Of a DNA stretch of 52,943 nt, positions 35,004-43,638 are shown piece by piece (position 1 is the first letter of the stretch; every line of letters starts with the position of its first letter). The DNA is from an uncultured bacterium (lineage in GTDB: Bacteria; Desulfobacterota; GWC2-55-46): the NCBI GenBank assembly GCA_905339405.1, contig CAJPGC010000017.1, positions 1 through 52,943 on the forward strand, given 5' to 3'. The notes beneath the pieces are model-generated. The model ran no database searches. It worked only from the letters and a program-made list of their open reading frames with translations, and had not been told where the DNA came from. The position numbers were made by a program, and so were the translations under genes.

Positions 35004-35885
35004 TTAAAGGTAATCGAATATGTTTATGCTGAAGACCTTGCCCGCAGAAGCGAGCGCGGCCTCGAGCGCCACCTGGTTGGATTTCATCTCTGACATGAGT
35101 GACATTACGTCGGCGTCCTCCATCAGGGACAGCTTGACCTTCACCTCGAGCTTGTATACGGAGAAGTCCTCCTGCGCCGCGTTGAGCCTCGATATCCTGC
35201 CGCCGATGTCGGAGACCGACGCCGAGACCTGGTTGAAGGACTCCTCGAGCCCGGTGATGGCAGACTGCACCCCTGCCGTGTCGTTGGCGGCAAGGGCAGC
35301 CGAGAAATCGGCCACGACCTGGAGTATGTCCACGCCTCCGGCGGTGCCCCTGAAGACCTCGCCACCATTGACCCCGATGCTTATCGACCCGGAAGGGCTT
35401 ATCTTGAGCTGCTGCGTGTTGGCGTCTCCCTGAAAATTACCGGAGGCGTCGAAAGCCTCCGTGTCGGTTTTGTAGCCCGCGAAAAGAAACCTGCCCTCGA
35501 AGTTCGAGTTGCCCAGGTGGATGAGCTCGTCGCGGAGGTTGTCGACCTCTGATTTAATGAGGTTCCTCGATTCCGCGCTCGCAAGCCCGGTTGCCGCCGT
35601 CACAGCGAGCTCCTGGAGCCGGGTCAGCGCGTCCTTCGTCCTGTCGAGGGCCGTCTCGGTGAAGCTCAAGGCCGCCATGCCGAAATCCGCGTTCTTGGCG
35701 TACTGGTCGATTGACGACAGGAGCGACTTCGAGGTCAGTATGGCGTGAGCGCTTGCCGGGTCGTCGGAGGCGGAGTTTACCTTGTGGCCGGTCGACATCT
35801 GCCGGTCGAGCCTGTATATGGCCTCCTGGCGCCTCATCAGGTCGTTGACGTAAGCGTCATAAGAAAGGTTCTGGGTTATCCTCAT
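35004..35885 (-). CDS. flgL: hook-filament junction protein FlgL (HAP3)
   Basis: Adapter between FlgK and the filament. The 293-aa protein resembles flagellin at both ends: MRITQNLSYDAYVNDL and LDRQMSTGHKVNSASDDPASA at the N-terminus, and a C-terminal helix with LMSEMKSNQVALEAALASAGKVF. The middle is beta-rich with GRFLFAGYKTDTEAF. No signal peptide. It lies 4 bases behind flgK, in the usual flgM-flgN-flgK-flgL-csrA-fliW order. Confidence 0.96.
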   Translation of the reverse strand: MRITQNLSYDAYVNDLMRRQEAIYRLDRQMSTGHKVNSASDDPASAHAILTSKSLLSSIDQYAKNADFGMAALSFTETALDRTKDALTRLQELAVTAATGLASAESRNLIKSEVDNLRDELIHLGNSNFEGRFLFAGYKTDTEAFDASGNFQGDANTQQLKISPSGSISIGVNGGEVFRGTAGGVDILQVVADFSAALAANDTAGVQSAITGLEESFNQVSASVSDIGGRISRLNAAQEDFSVYKLEVKVKLSLMEDADVMSLMSEMKSNQVALEAALASAGKVFSINIFDYL

Positions 35886-35889
35886 ATGC

Positions 35890-37527
35890 CTACCTCAGCC
35901 TCAGGATGGTGTCCATCATCTGGTCTACCGTGCTCATGACCTTCGCGGCCGCTTCATAAGCCCTCTGGAGCTTCACGAGGTTTATGGCCTCTTCCTCTAT
36001 CGATACCCCTGAGACGGCCTCTTTGGCCGCCCTGAGCTCCTGCGTGAACTTGCTCTGGGCTTCGTAATTTATCTTCGCGTCCCTGGCTGCCGTGCCCAGG
36101 TCAGTTACAATGCTGTTGTAGTACTGGCTGAAAGTCGTGTTTCCGGCGGCCGAGGCTTCCCTGAGATCGGCTATTGCCAGAGCGTTAGTATTGTCGCCTG
36201 GCAGCCCGGTCGAAGTGCCTGATGCGGCGACCTTCTTCGGGTCAGTCAGGGCTACCCCCATCTCGGAGGCAGCGCGCCTCGTGGAGCTAACGATGAACCT
36301 GTCTCCAGCCTGGGGCGTCTTGGGGCTGTCCGTTATGACTACGCTGAGGCCGTCGAAGGTTATCGCGCCGCCAGAGTTATAAGCGCCGCTCGTGACGACG
36401 CTGTCGTTGGCGGTATTCACGACGCTGTAAGCGCCGGGGCCGGAAAACCTTATCTCGTAGTCGTCGAGGGTCAGCGCGTTGAGATCGGTCACGGCGCCGC
36501 CGGATATCGTGGCGCCTCCGGCGTTCGCGCTGTCGGCGTTGGAGTAGACGGAAAGCGGCGTGAAGAAGTCCTCGCCCGTGGAGCCGTCAAGGCCCCAGCC
36601 CTGCTCGTGCTGCAGGTTCACTTCCTTGACTAGGGAGGCCGAAAGGAGGTTTATGCGGTCCCTCGCGTCCTTGTAATACTCTATGCCTTCTAGGTCGCCC
36701 TTGAGGCTTCCGCCGGTTATCCTGTCGTTTATGGTGCCGCCGTTGAGCATGAGCCTCGGGGTGTCGGTGTCCCTGGAGTCGGGCAGTACCGTAAGAGACG
36801 CGGTCTTATTGGCGGCCACGAGGAAAGAGCCGCCGACGTAGACGTCTACCTGGCCTATGTCGTTTTCAGTCACGTTGATGTCTACGAAGCCTGCCAGCTC
36901 CTCAAGGAGGAGGTCCCGCTGGTCTCTAAGGTCGTTGGCTGACGTGCCTGAGAGCTCCACGGCGGAAATCTGCCCGTTGAAGTCGGCTATCCTCGATGCG
37001 AGCCCGTTTATCTTGTCTACCTTGTGCACTATCTCAGAGTTTACGCCGGAGAGGTTCTGCTCGAAGTTCGAAGCCGCGTGGTTGAATGTGTCCGCCAAAA
37101 CTCTGGCGTTGGACAGAAGGGCCGCCCTCTCCCCGTACGAGGACGGGTTGGCGGCGACGTCGGCCGCCGTGTTGAAAAAAGCGTCGAGCCTCGAGGAAAG
37201 GCCCGCGCCGTCGAAGTCGTTGAGTATCGATTCGAGGCCGGAGAGGTGCTGCCCTCTCGTCTCGAACCTGGAAAGCCCGGAGGAGGCGTCCCTCAGCTGT
37301 ATCGTCTGGAAGCTGTCGTAGACGCGCTCGACGGATTTCACGTCGACGCCGGTGCCGAAGAACTGGCCGCCGAAGTTCACGGGGGTCATAGTCTCCAGGA
37401 CTACCCTCTGCCTCGTGTACCCGGCGGTGTTCGCGTTCGCTATGTTGTGCGAGGTGACGTTCAGGGACTTCTGGTGGGCCAGAAGAGCCGTCTTTGCTAT
37501 GTCGAATACGCCGTTAAGGGTAGTCAT
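35890..37527 (-). CDS. flgK: hook-associated protein FlgK (HAP1)
   Basis: First adapter on top of the hook. The 545-aa protein begins FDIAKTALLAHQKSLNVTSHNIANANTAGYTRQRV, the typical rod/hook motif at about 7-41, and ends with EEEAINLVKLQRAYEAAAKVMSTVDQMMDTIL. The variable middle is a beta-rich stretch rich in Ala, Gly and Asp. It is 3 bases from flgN, the gene of its export chaperone. Confidence 0.97.
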   Translation of the reverse strand: MTTLNGVFDIAKTALLAHQKSLNVTSHNIANANTAGYTRQRVVLETMTPVNFGGQFFGTGVDVKSVERVYDSFQTIQLRDASSGLSRFETRGQHLSGLESILNDFDGAGLSSRLDAFFNTAADVAANPSSYGERAALLSNARVLADTFNHAASNFEQNLSGVNSEIVHKVDKINGLASRIADFNGQISAVELSGTSANDLRDQRDLLLEELAGFVDINVTENDIGQVDVYVGGSFLVAANKTASLTVLPDSRDTDTPRLMLNGGTINDRITGGSLKGDLEGIEYYKDARDRINLLSASLVKEVNLQHEQGWGLDGSTGEDFFTPLSVYSNADSANAGGATISGGAVTDLNALTLDDYEIRFSGPGAYSVVNTANDSVVTSGAYNSGGAITFDGLSVVITDSPKTPQAGDRFIVSSTRRAASEMGVALTDPKKVAASGTSTGLPGDNTNALAIADLREASAAGNTTFSQYYNSIVTDLGTAARDAKINYEAQSKFTQELRAAKEAVSGVSIEEEAINLVKLQRAYEAAAKVMSTVDQMMDTILRLR

Positions 37528-37530
37528 CTG

Positions 37531-38022
37531 CTATGCCCCCTCCGACAGGCGGGTCCCCTTCACGGCAAAGCCGTCGAAAGAGCCTGAGGATTTATAAGTG
37601 CTCGGCTGCATGAAGTTCCCGAGGAAACCCAGGGTCTTGGAGACGTTCTCCATGGAGCTTTCGAGAATAAGGCTGTTGAGGCCGTTTATCTCTTTTACGG
37701 TGGAAGTAAGCGACAGAAGCTTCTTCTGGCACTCCTCCAGCCCCGAGGCCCGCTCCCCGGCCAGCTCGATGAGCGCGGTCAGGTTCGCCTCTCCGGCGCC
37801 TTGGGCCCCAAAAGCGGCAAGACACTCTTTAAGGGCCGCCGCCCTCTCCTCAGAGGACAGGTGAATCCTCTTCAAAAGGTGCTCTTTTTGGCTTACGGTC
37901 TCGTAGAGCCCCTTGTAGTCCCGCCCCACGATGCACTCGGTCTCCCGGTGCAGCACGGAGATAAGGTCCTTGAAAAGCTCTACTTCACGGTCGAGACGGT
38001 CTATGAGGTCTTTGATTTCCAT
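37531..38022 (-). CDS. flgN: FlgN flagellar export chaperone
   Basis: Cytosolic chaperone for FlgK and FlgL. The 163-aa protein is a helical bundle with LLKRIHLSSEERAAALKE and a C-terminal part with STVKEINGLNSLILESS, as in FlgN. The position directly between flgM and flgK supports the call. The extreme C-terminus (from about 140) is a Ser/Gly-rich flexible tail. Confidence 0.9.
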   Translation of the reverse strand: MEIKDLIDRLDREVELFKDLISVLHRETECIVGRDYKGLYETVSQKEHLLKRIHLSSEERAAALKECLAAFGAQGAGEANLTALIELAGERASGLEECQKKLLSLTSTVKEINGLNSLILESSMENVSKTLGFLGNFMQPSTYKSSGSFDGFAVKGTRLSEGA

Positions 38023-38026
38023 TCTC

Positions 38027-38341
38027 TCATTTCTTGTGCAGGGCGTCCCTTATGGCGCGTTCTATCATTCTTTCCGCGACCTTGCCCGCATCCACATGGT
38101 AGTTGCCATGCTCTATGTCGCATTTGAGCTTCACGACCTTCTCGGTCCTTACGTCAGGGACCGAATCGAGAAGGCCCTTTGCCCTGTTCATCTGGCGGGC
38201 CATGGAAGAGATGTCGACGTTGTCCCCGGAAGAGACCCCGCCCCCTGCCGCGCCATTTTTCTTTATATTTCCGCTGTCTCCGGCCTTTTTGATGAAATTG
38301 TCAGTGCCGATGCCACCGGGTTTTTTACCGCCTATTTTCAT
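38027..38341 (-). CDS. flgM: anti-sigma-28 factor FlgM
   Basis: Holds FliA inactive until the hook is finished, then is exported. The 104-aa protein has a Gly- and Lys-rich disordered N-terminus and the core GDNVDIS at about 40-46. The sigma-binding helices follow: VVKLKCDIEHGNYHVDAGKVAERMIERAI region at about 70-98. The AGGAGG site and a sigma-28-like promoter upstream indicate self-controlled expression. It is followed by flgN 4 bases later. Confidence 0.93.
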   Translation of the reverse strand: MKIGGKKPGGIGTDNFIKKAGDSGNIKKNGAAGGGVSSGDNVDISSMARQMNRAKGLLDSVPDVRTEKVVKLKCDIEHGNYHVDAGKVAERMIERAIRDALHKK

Positions 38342-38386
38342 CTGTTGCCCTCCTGTAGTGCCGTATTATCCTGTTACTTACCTTCA

Positions 38387-38414
38387 ATATCGGCGGAGGG
38401 TGTCAAAAACTTTA
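38387..38414 (-). promoter_or_regulatory. sigma-28 (FliA)-like promoter of flgM operon
   Basis: Minus strand TAAAGTTT (38407-38414), 12-base spacer, GCCGATAT (38387-38394). It matches the FliA consensus at all but one position, with one extra spacer base. It lies about 46 bases before the flgM ATG. Confidence 0.9.
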
Positions 38415-38466
38415 GCTGGAACGCTACATATTGTTGTCCGTATCCGGAAAAACACAAGCTCGTCCG

Positions 38467-39243
38467 TCAACCATACAGGCTTTCAGGGTCGAGCGCCTTT
38501 CCTCCCTTCAATACCTCGAAATGGAGGTGCGGCCCGGTAGACCTGCCGGTCGAGCCGACGTAGGCTATTGCCTGGGACGGGTTTACGATGTCCCCTTCTT
38601 TCACGATATTCTCGAAGTTGTGGCCGTACCTGGTGACGAGCCCGTCATTATGGAGTATCTCCACCATGTTGCCGTAGCCGCCCTTTTTGCCGCTGAATAT
38701 GACCTTGCCCGGGGAGGCCGGGTAGACCGGCGTGCCGCTTTCGGCCGCTATGTCCAGGCCGTGGTGGAACCTCGACTTGCCGGTAAAGGGGTCGGTCCTC
38801 TCACCGAAAGCAGAGCTTATCCTCTTCATCTCCTTCAGGGGAAACGAGAAGGAGTTTTCAGCCGCGGGCCCGACAGGCGCTGGTGCGGCCTTGACAGGGG
38901 CCGCTTCCATGACGAAAGGCTTCGGGGCAACGGGCTGGAGCTCTGCCGGAGACTCGCCAGTGCCGTCTGAAAGCTGCCTCAGGAGCATGTCGGCCAGCCC
39001 TATTCCGCCGGATTTAGCCATGTTCTTGGAAAGTTCGGTGTCCAGCATCGAAGTGTATATGTCCTCCGCGTTGCCGCCGTCAAAAAGTTCGCTCTTGCCG
39101 ATGGTATCGCGCATGGATTTCATCATCTGGTTTATGAACAGCGACTCGAATTCAGCGGCCGCCGCCCTGAGTTCCTTCTCACCCCTTGACGGGGCCTTCG
39201 GGCCCTCCGTAACGATGGCCGGACCTGCCGGGTTGACGCTCAT
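38467..39243 (-). CDS. FlgJ rod-binding domain fused to M23 peptidase
   Basis: A 258-aa protein. The N-terminal half is the FlgJ rod-scaffold domain (AAAEFESLFINQMMKSMRDTI; ELFDGGNAEDIYTSMLDTELSKNMAKSGGIGLADML). An Ala/Pro linker of about 45 residues follows. The C-terminal half is an M23 (LytM) zinc endopeptidase, with FHHGLDIAAESGTPV and STGPHLHFEVL carrying the HxxxD and HxH metal ligands. The usual FlgJ muramidase is thus replaced. The start is the ATG at 39243 just after the stop of the upstream mini-gene; a longer frame to 39276 is less likely. Confidence 0.92.
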   Translation of the reverse strand: MSVNPAGPAIVTEGPKAPSRGEKELRAAAAEFESLFINQMMKSMRDTIGKSELFDGGNAEDIYTSMLDTELSKNMAKSGGIGLADMLLRQLSDGTGESPAELQPVAPKPFVMEAAPVKAAPAPVGPAAENSFSFPLKEMKRISSAFGERTDPFTGKSRFHHGLDIAAESGTPVYPASPGKVIFSGKKGGYGNMVEILHNDGLVTRYGHNFENIVKEGDIVNPSQAIAYVGSTGRSTGPHLHFEVLKGGKALDPESLYG

Positions 39244-39244
39244 C

Positions 39245-39457
39245 TCAGAGGCCCACCTTTTCGAGGTCAAAGGCAATGTGCCTGATATTCGCCTCGAGTT
39301 CCTTCAAGGCGTCGGGCTCGTCCTTTATCTTCATGGCGGCCCCCATGATGGAGACCAGCCCGTTCCTTACGTGATGTGAGATGTACCGCCTGTACTCCTT
39401 CGGTATCTCGCAGGACCTCTGAATCGCCACCTCTTCGTCCAGCATCTTGGCGCCCAT
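39245..39457 (-). CDS. HisKA-like mini-protein
   Basis: A 70-aa protein of two helices. Residues 25-41 read YISHHVRNGLVSIMGAA, which resembles the H-box of histidine kinases (S-H-x-x-R-N-x-L), with H28 or H29 in the phospho-His place. The helix EALKELEANIRHIAFDLEKVGL-like pattern follows, but there is no ATPase domain. It may be a phosphotransfer or dimerisation fragment, or a chance resemblance. It sits between flgI and the FlgJ-M23 gene, with which it is probably cotranscribed. Confidence 0.65.
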   Translation of the reverse strand: MGAKMLDEEVAIQRSCEIPKEYRRYISHHVRNGLVSIMGAAMKIKDEPDALKELEANIRHIAFDLEKVGL

Positions 39458-39498
39458 TTTTTTATCTCTCCTTCAATGACTCTTTTACTGATTACTGA

Positions 39499-39537
39499 TG
39501 CCGCTCAAAAAAACCCAGCTGCAAGGCGTCGAAGAAC
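39499..39537 (-). repeat. dispersed inverted-repeat element, copy C (partial)
   Basis: Directly behind the flgI stop, minus strand reads CTTCGACGCCTTGCAGCTGG, then seven T and GAGCGGC. The same outer end (T-run plus GAGCNGCC) and the TCGACGCCT segment occur in copy A, and the outer end in copy B. Only one half is present. Confidence 0.7.
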
Positions 39538-40662
39538 TCAGATGATCTCCAGCTCTGCCTGCAAGGCCCCCGCCGCCTTTATGGCCTGTAGTATCGCCAC
39601 GAGGTCGCGCGGGGTCACGCCCACGAGGTTCAAGGCCCTCACGACTTCGCCAAGCGTCGCGCTCTCCGGCAATTCCACGAGCCTGGATTTTTTCTCTTCG
39701 ACGCCGACCTCTTCATACGGCACCACGGCTGTCTCGCCTTTTTTGGAAAAGGCGTTCGGCTGGGATATGAGGTACTGGGTCTTTATCTCTATGCTTATAT
39801 CTCCGTGGGAGACGGCGACGCTGGAGATCCTGACGTTCTCTCCCATGACGACCGTGCCGGTCCTCTCGTTCACGACGACCTTCGTTATGCTGTCGGAGGC
39901 GACGTCAATGCCTTCGATCCTCGAGATGAAGCCCACGACTCCGCTGGTTGCTGACGGCGCGGGCACCTGGAGGCGTATGCTCCCGGCGTCGACCGCCTCG
40001 GCAACGTTGGCCGAAAAGTCCCTGTTTATGGCGTCGGCCATGTTGCGGGCGGTGGTGAAATCGGGGTTCCTCAATGACAGGTAAAGGTCCTGCCTCCCGG
40101 CGAGCATGAGCGGCACTTCCTTTTCTATCAGGCCGCCGTTCGGTATTTTCCCGGCAGTCTGGTGGTTCTTCGTGACCTTGGCCCCTTGCGTTCCGGCCGA
40201 AAAGCCTGCCAGGGCGATCGCTCCCTGCGCCACGGAATATACGGCCCCGTCGTGTCCGCGAAGCGGCGTTGCGATGAGAGTGCCGCCCTGAAGGCTTGTG
40301 GCATCCCCGAGAGAGGAGACCAGGACGTCTACCTTCATCCCTGCCTTGGCAAAGGGCGGCAGCTCGGCGGTAATGAGCACAGCTGCCGTGTTCTTCACCT
40401 TTATGGCGCTCGCGTCGAACTTGAGCCCCATCTTGTTGAGCATGTTCGCTATCGACTGGGTCGTGTATACGGCGCTTGATTTGTCGCCTGTGCCGCTGAG
40501 GCCCACCACCAGCCCGTAGCCTACGAGCTGGTTGGGGCGCACTCCGTCGACGAAGGCGATGTCCTTTACCCTCGCGCCTGATGCGTCCTGCGGGGCCGCC
40601 GCACCTATAAAGATGACAGCGGCAGCGGCCATGAGAAAGGCTTTCTTAAAAAGGCCATGCAT
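39538..40662 (-). CDS. flgI: flagellar P-ring protein FlgI
   Basis: Forms the periplasmic ring around the rod. The 374-aa protein has a signal peptide of about 28 residues ending AAAPQDASG, then VKDIAFVDGVRPNQLVGYGLVVGLSGTGDK and the C-terminal GVTPRDLVAILQAIKAAGALQAELEII, all typical. ATG at 40662 with AGGAGG 10 bases upstream; the TTG at 40668 is the alternative. It overlaps flgH by 17 bases. Confidence 0.97.
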   Translation of the reverse strand: MHGLFKKAFLMAAAAVIFIGAAAPQDASGARVKDIAFVDGVRPNQLVGYGLVVGLSGTGDKSSAVYTTQSIANMLNKMGLKFDASAIKVKNTAAVLITAELPPFAKAGMKVDVLVSSLGDATSLQGGTLIATPLRGHDGAVYSVAQGAIALAGFSAGTQGAKVTKNHQTAGKIPNGGLIEKEVPLMLAGRQDLYLSLRNPDFTTARNMADAINRDFSANVAEAVDAGSIRLQVPAPSATSGVVGFISRIEGIDVASDSITKVVVNERTGTVVMGENVRISSVAVSHGDISIEIKTQYLISQPNAFSKKGETAVVPYEEVGVEEKKSRLVELPESATLGEVVRALNLVGVTPRDLVAILQAIKAAGALQAELEII

Positions 40663-41341
40663 TGTCAAGTATCCTCCTCATCCATCCGGGCGACTGCTCG
40701 TCGGCTATGACGCCCTTTCCATCGTACTCTATGCGCGCATCCGAAAGGAGTATCGAGGGGATGATGTTCTGCTCGTTTATGTCCTCGGGCCTCGCTATGC
40801 CGGAGAGTATTATGAACTGGTGCTCGTTGTTGACGAGTATCTCTTTCCTGCCCTCGAGGACGAGGTTGCCGTTGGCCATGACCTCGGTTACGCGGGTCGC
40901 GATGATTGCGCTCAATTCACCCGAGCGCTTGGTCGTGCCCGAGCCGTCGAACCCGGCGTCATAGGTGGCCTGAACTTCGGGGCTGAACGCGGCACCTGAG
41001 CCGAGGAAGTTTCTCATGCCGAAATCAAGCGGCAGGCCCAGGAACTTCTGTATGCCGATGTCCGCGCTCGACTGCCTCGACGTAGAGGTCGAAGCCTCTT
41101 TTACAGCGCTCGTCTTCTCGGTTATCTGCACAGTGACTATGTCCCCGACGTTCTTGGCCCGCAGGTCCTGGAAGAGGGCGTTCCTCGAATTCTCGCCCGG
41201 CCAGATGGAGCCCGTGCTCGTCGGAACGCTCCCGCCTTTTACCGGGATGGTAGCGGTATCTATTTTCTGCAGCTTGGGAGGGGCCGCGCAGCCGTACAGG
41301 AGAGCAGCCGCCGCTATGATGAAAACAATTTTCCTTGCCAT
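40646..41341 (-). CDS. flgH: flagellar L-ring lipoprotein FlgH
   Basis: Outer-membrane ring of the basal body. The 231-aa precursor has a lipoprotein signal with the lipobox LLYGC at Cys18. The mature part shows GSIWPGENSRNALFQDLRAKNVGDIVTVQITE, a family hallmark, and the C-terminal EDINEQNIIPSILLSDARIEYDGKG. ATG at 41341 has GGAG 5 bases upstream; a longer frame to 41359 lacks a site. Confidence 0.97.
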   Translation of the reverse strand: MARKIVFIIAAAALLYGCAAPPKLQKIDTATIPVKGGSVPTSTGSIWPGENSRNALFQDLRAKNVGDIVTVQITEKTSAVKEASTSTSRQSSADIGIQKFLGLPLDFGMRNFLGSGAAFSPEVQATYDAGFDGSGTTKRSGELSAIIATRVTEVMANGNLVLEGRKEILVNNEHQFIILSGIARPEDINEQNIIPSILLSDARIEYDGKGVIADEQSPGWMRRILDNAWPF

Positions 41342-41371
41342 GTCGTCTCCGCCAATCATCAGCGTTGAATT

Positions 41372-42046
41372 CTAAAAGCCTATTACTATCTCGCCCGGGC
41401 CGGTCACTTCACCGGCGACTTCCTTGCCCGAGGCGGTGCGCACCGCTATGATGCCGCCCCTGTGGCCGTCCTCGGCCGCGACCCCGTGCGACCTTATCCT
41501 TATGCTCGGCCCCTCTATCATGAGAGCGACCTTCTCGCCGCGCTTTACGACCGTCTCGGGCCTTACGTAATCGCGCTTGATGACGGAGCCCGCGGTCACG
41601 GGCCTCTTGGCGACCATGCCTTCCAGCTGTTCAACTGACGAAAAAGACCCGGTTGCTTCATTCAGCTCAACACGCGCGAGCTTGACGTCCTCCGGCCTTA
41701 TCTTCGTCCTTATCTTCAATGTGCGCATTGCTACGAGGGCCTCCTTGAAGACCTTGACCCTCGCGCTGCCCCAGTAGCTCCTCACAGGCGCGCCTTTTTC
41801 CCTGACCTCGACCTTGAAAGATACCTTGCCTGGCCCTTCCGGCCTCCTGGGCACGTCTAGGCGCAAAGACGAACCATTGCCAGAGGCAAAGCCGGGTATC
41901 TCGATATCGTCTATCTCCACCGCTTCCCTGTCCCAGGGGAGCATCCCCGAGAGCTCGCCTCTTACGAACTCCTCGTGCTGACCGGCGTAAGCTAACGCGG
42001 GGAGGAGCGTCAGTAAAAAAAGCGCTATGTAGACCAGGAACCTCAC
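41372..42046 (-). CDS. flgA: P-ring assembly chaperone FlgA
   Basis: Periplasmic chaperone needed for FlgI ring formation. The 224-aa precursor has a cleavable signal (about residues 1-21, ending AYA), a beta-rich N-terminal domain, and a C-terminal SAF domain with VKRGEKVALMIEGPSIRIRSHGVAAEDGHRGG. It follows flgG by 4 bases. Confidence 0.92.
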   Translation of the reverse strand: MRFLVYIALFLLTLLPALAYAGQHEEFVRGELSGMLPWDREAVEIDDIEIPGFASGNGSSLRLDVPRRPEGPGKVSFKVEVREKGAPVRSYWGSARVKVFKEALVAMRTLKIRTKIRPEDVKLARVELNEATGSFSSVEQLEGMVAKRPVTAGSVIKRDYVRPETVVKRGEKVALMIEGPSIRIRSHGVAAEDGHRGGIIAVRTASGKEVAGEVTGPGEIVIGF

Positions 42047-42050
42047 CAGA

Positions 42051-42839
42051 TTACCTCTTCATCGAGTTTGCGGTCTGGAGCATCTCGTCTGTCGTCTGTA
42101 TCGACTTGGAGTTGATCTCGTATGCCCTCTGCGCGGCTATCATGTTGACCATCTCTTCCACGACGCTGACGTTCGACATCTCGAGGAAGCCCTGCGCCAG
42201 AGTCCCGGCCCCGTCTGCCCCCGGTATCGAGGTCATCGCCTCGCCTGAAGCGGCAGTAGTGCTGTAAAGGTTCCTTCCCAGCGGCTGAAGGCCGGAGGGG
42301 TTTATGAACCTGGCGAGCTCGAGGTTTCCGACCTGGGTCGGCGTGGGTATGCCCGGCTGCGTCACCGATACTATTCCGTCGGCGCTTATGGTTATCGCCA
42401 TGGCGTCAGAAGGTATTGTTATCTGCGGCTCTACGGTGTAGCCGTCGGAAGTCACGAGCCTGCCTTCGCTGTCGACCTTGAACTCGCCGGTCCTGGTGTA
42501 GGCCATGAGGCCGTCCGGCTTGGTGACCTGGAAGAAGCCCTCGCCCTCGACCGCGATGTCCAGAGGGTTCTCCGTCTGCTTGAAGCTGCCCTGGTTGAAA
42601 AGCTTTTCAGTCGAGACGGTCCTCACGCCCTGGCCTATCTCTATGCCGGTAGGTACCATGGTCGAAGGCGAAGAGGAGGCCCCGGCCGATTTCATCTCCT
42701 GGTAGAGGAGGTCCTGGTAGTCGGCCCTGCTCTTTTTGAAGCCCGTCGTGTTTACGTTCGCGAGGTTGTGCGCGATTATGTCTATGTTAAGCTGCTGGGC
42801 CTCCATACCCGTGGAAGCCGTCCATAAAGCCCTTATCAT
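42051..42839 (-). CDS. flgG: flagellar distal rod protein FlgG
   Basis: Main distal rod subunit, exported by the flagellar apparatus. The 262-aa protein has the rod/hook N-terminus [22 protein letters not shown] (about 18-39), the central [17 protein letters not shown], and the C-terminal [28 protein letters not shown]. Length equals the usual 260-262. It lies 19 bases behind flgF. Confidence 0.98.
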   Translation of the reverse strand: MIRALWTASTGMEAQQLNIDIIAHNLANVNTTGFKKSRADYQDLLYQEMKSAGASSSPSTMVPTGIEIGQGVRTVSTEKLFNQGSFKQTENPLDIAVEGEGFFQVTKPDGLMAYTRTGEFKVDSEGRLVTSDGYTVEPQITIPSDAMAITISADGIVSVTQPGIPTPTQVGNLELARFINPSGLQPLGRNLYSTTAASGEAMTSIPGADGAGTLAQGFLEMSNVSVVEEMVNMIAAQRAYEINSKSIQTTDEMLQTANSMKR

Positions 42840-42858
42840 CTCTCAGTACCCTCCTTTT

Positions 42859-43569
42859 TTATGAAGCCCTTCCGACCTCGTCTATCGACTTCCTGGTCAG
42901 GTCGTCTATCGACTGGATCATCTTCGAATGGGTCTCGTAGGACCTCTGCGCCTCTATCATCGTCGTCATCGCTCTTACGGCGTTCACGTTCGAAGTCTCT
43001 ATGTACCCCTGCTCGACCTGGGTGTTAGGGCTCACGGGCAGCTCGGTCGCCCCCGGGGCCGCCTTGTATACGTTCCCTTCCCTGCGGAGGACCGTAAGGT
43101 CGCTGAAGGTCCCGAGCCTGAGGGCGCCTAACGTCTTCCCTCCCGAATTGAGCTTGCCGAGCGCGTCGACGGTAACTTCGCCGGGCTCGAGCTTCACGGG
43201 CCCGTTCTCGCCGAGGACTGCGTACCCTTCCCTTGTAAGGAGCTCTCCGCCGGTGCCTACGGTAAAGCTGCCGTCCCTCGTATAGCCTTTGCCTGTCGGC
43301 GTCTCAACGACGAAAAAGCCGTCGCCCCTGACGGCGAAATCGAGCTTCCTTTCGGTCTTCTGCAATACGCCCTGCGTATAGTCGGTAGCCACTTCACCGA
43401 GACGCCCGAAGTTCCTTATGCGGAACTGGTCCGGCAAGGAGGCCTCAAAAAGCGGCTTTTGCCCCTTGTAACCGGTCGTGTTCACGTTGGCGAGGTTGTC
43501 CGTAAGGACCTCCATCCTGCGCTCCTGTAGCACGGCGCCCGACAACGCTACGTAAATGCCCTTGTCCAT
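42859..43569 (-). CDS. flgF: flagellar proximal rod protein FlgF
   Basis: A 236-aa rod protein with the family N-terminus ([21 protein letters not shown]) and C-terminus (VRAMTTMIEAQRSYETHSKMIQSIDD). The central domain resembles FlgF/FlgG, with FAVRGDGFFVVETP. ATG with GGGAGG upstream; a 6-bp inverted repeat (43581-43586 and 43595-43600) sits beside that site on the messenger. It precedes flgG, as usual. Confidence 0.94.
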   Translation of the reverse strand: MDKGIYVALSGAVLQERRMEVLTDNLANVNTTGYKGQKPLFEASLPDQFRIRNFGRLGEVATDYTQGVLQKTERKLDFAVRGDGFFVVETPTGKGYTRDGSFTVGTGGELLTREGYAVLGENGPVKLEPGEVTVDALGKLNSGGKTLGALRLGTFSDLTVLRREGNVYKAAPGATELPVSPNTQVEQGYIETSNVNAVRAMTTMIEAQRSYETHSKMIQSIDDLTRKSIDEVGRAS

Positions 43570-43638
43570 CCGAATCCTCCCTGGAAACTCTTGCTTCCAG
43601 CGCCCGCCGGTTAAATACTTCCCGGGGGAAAATTTTTC

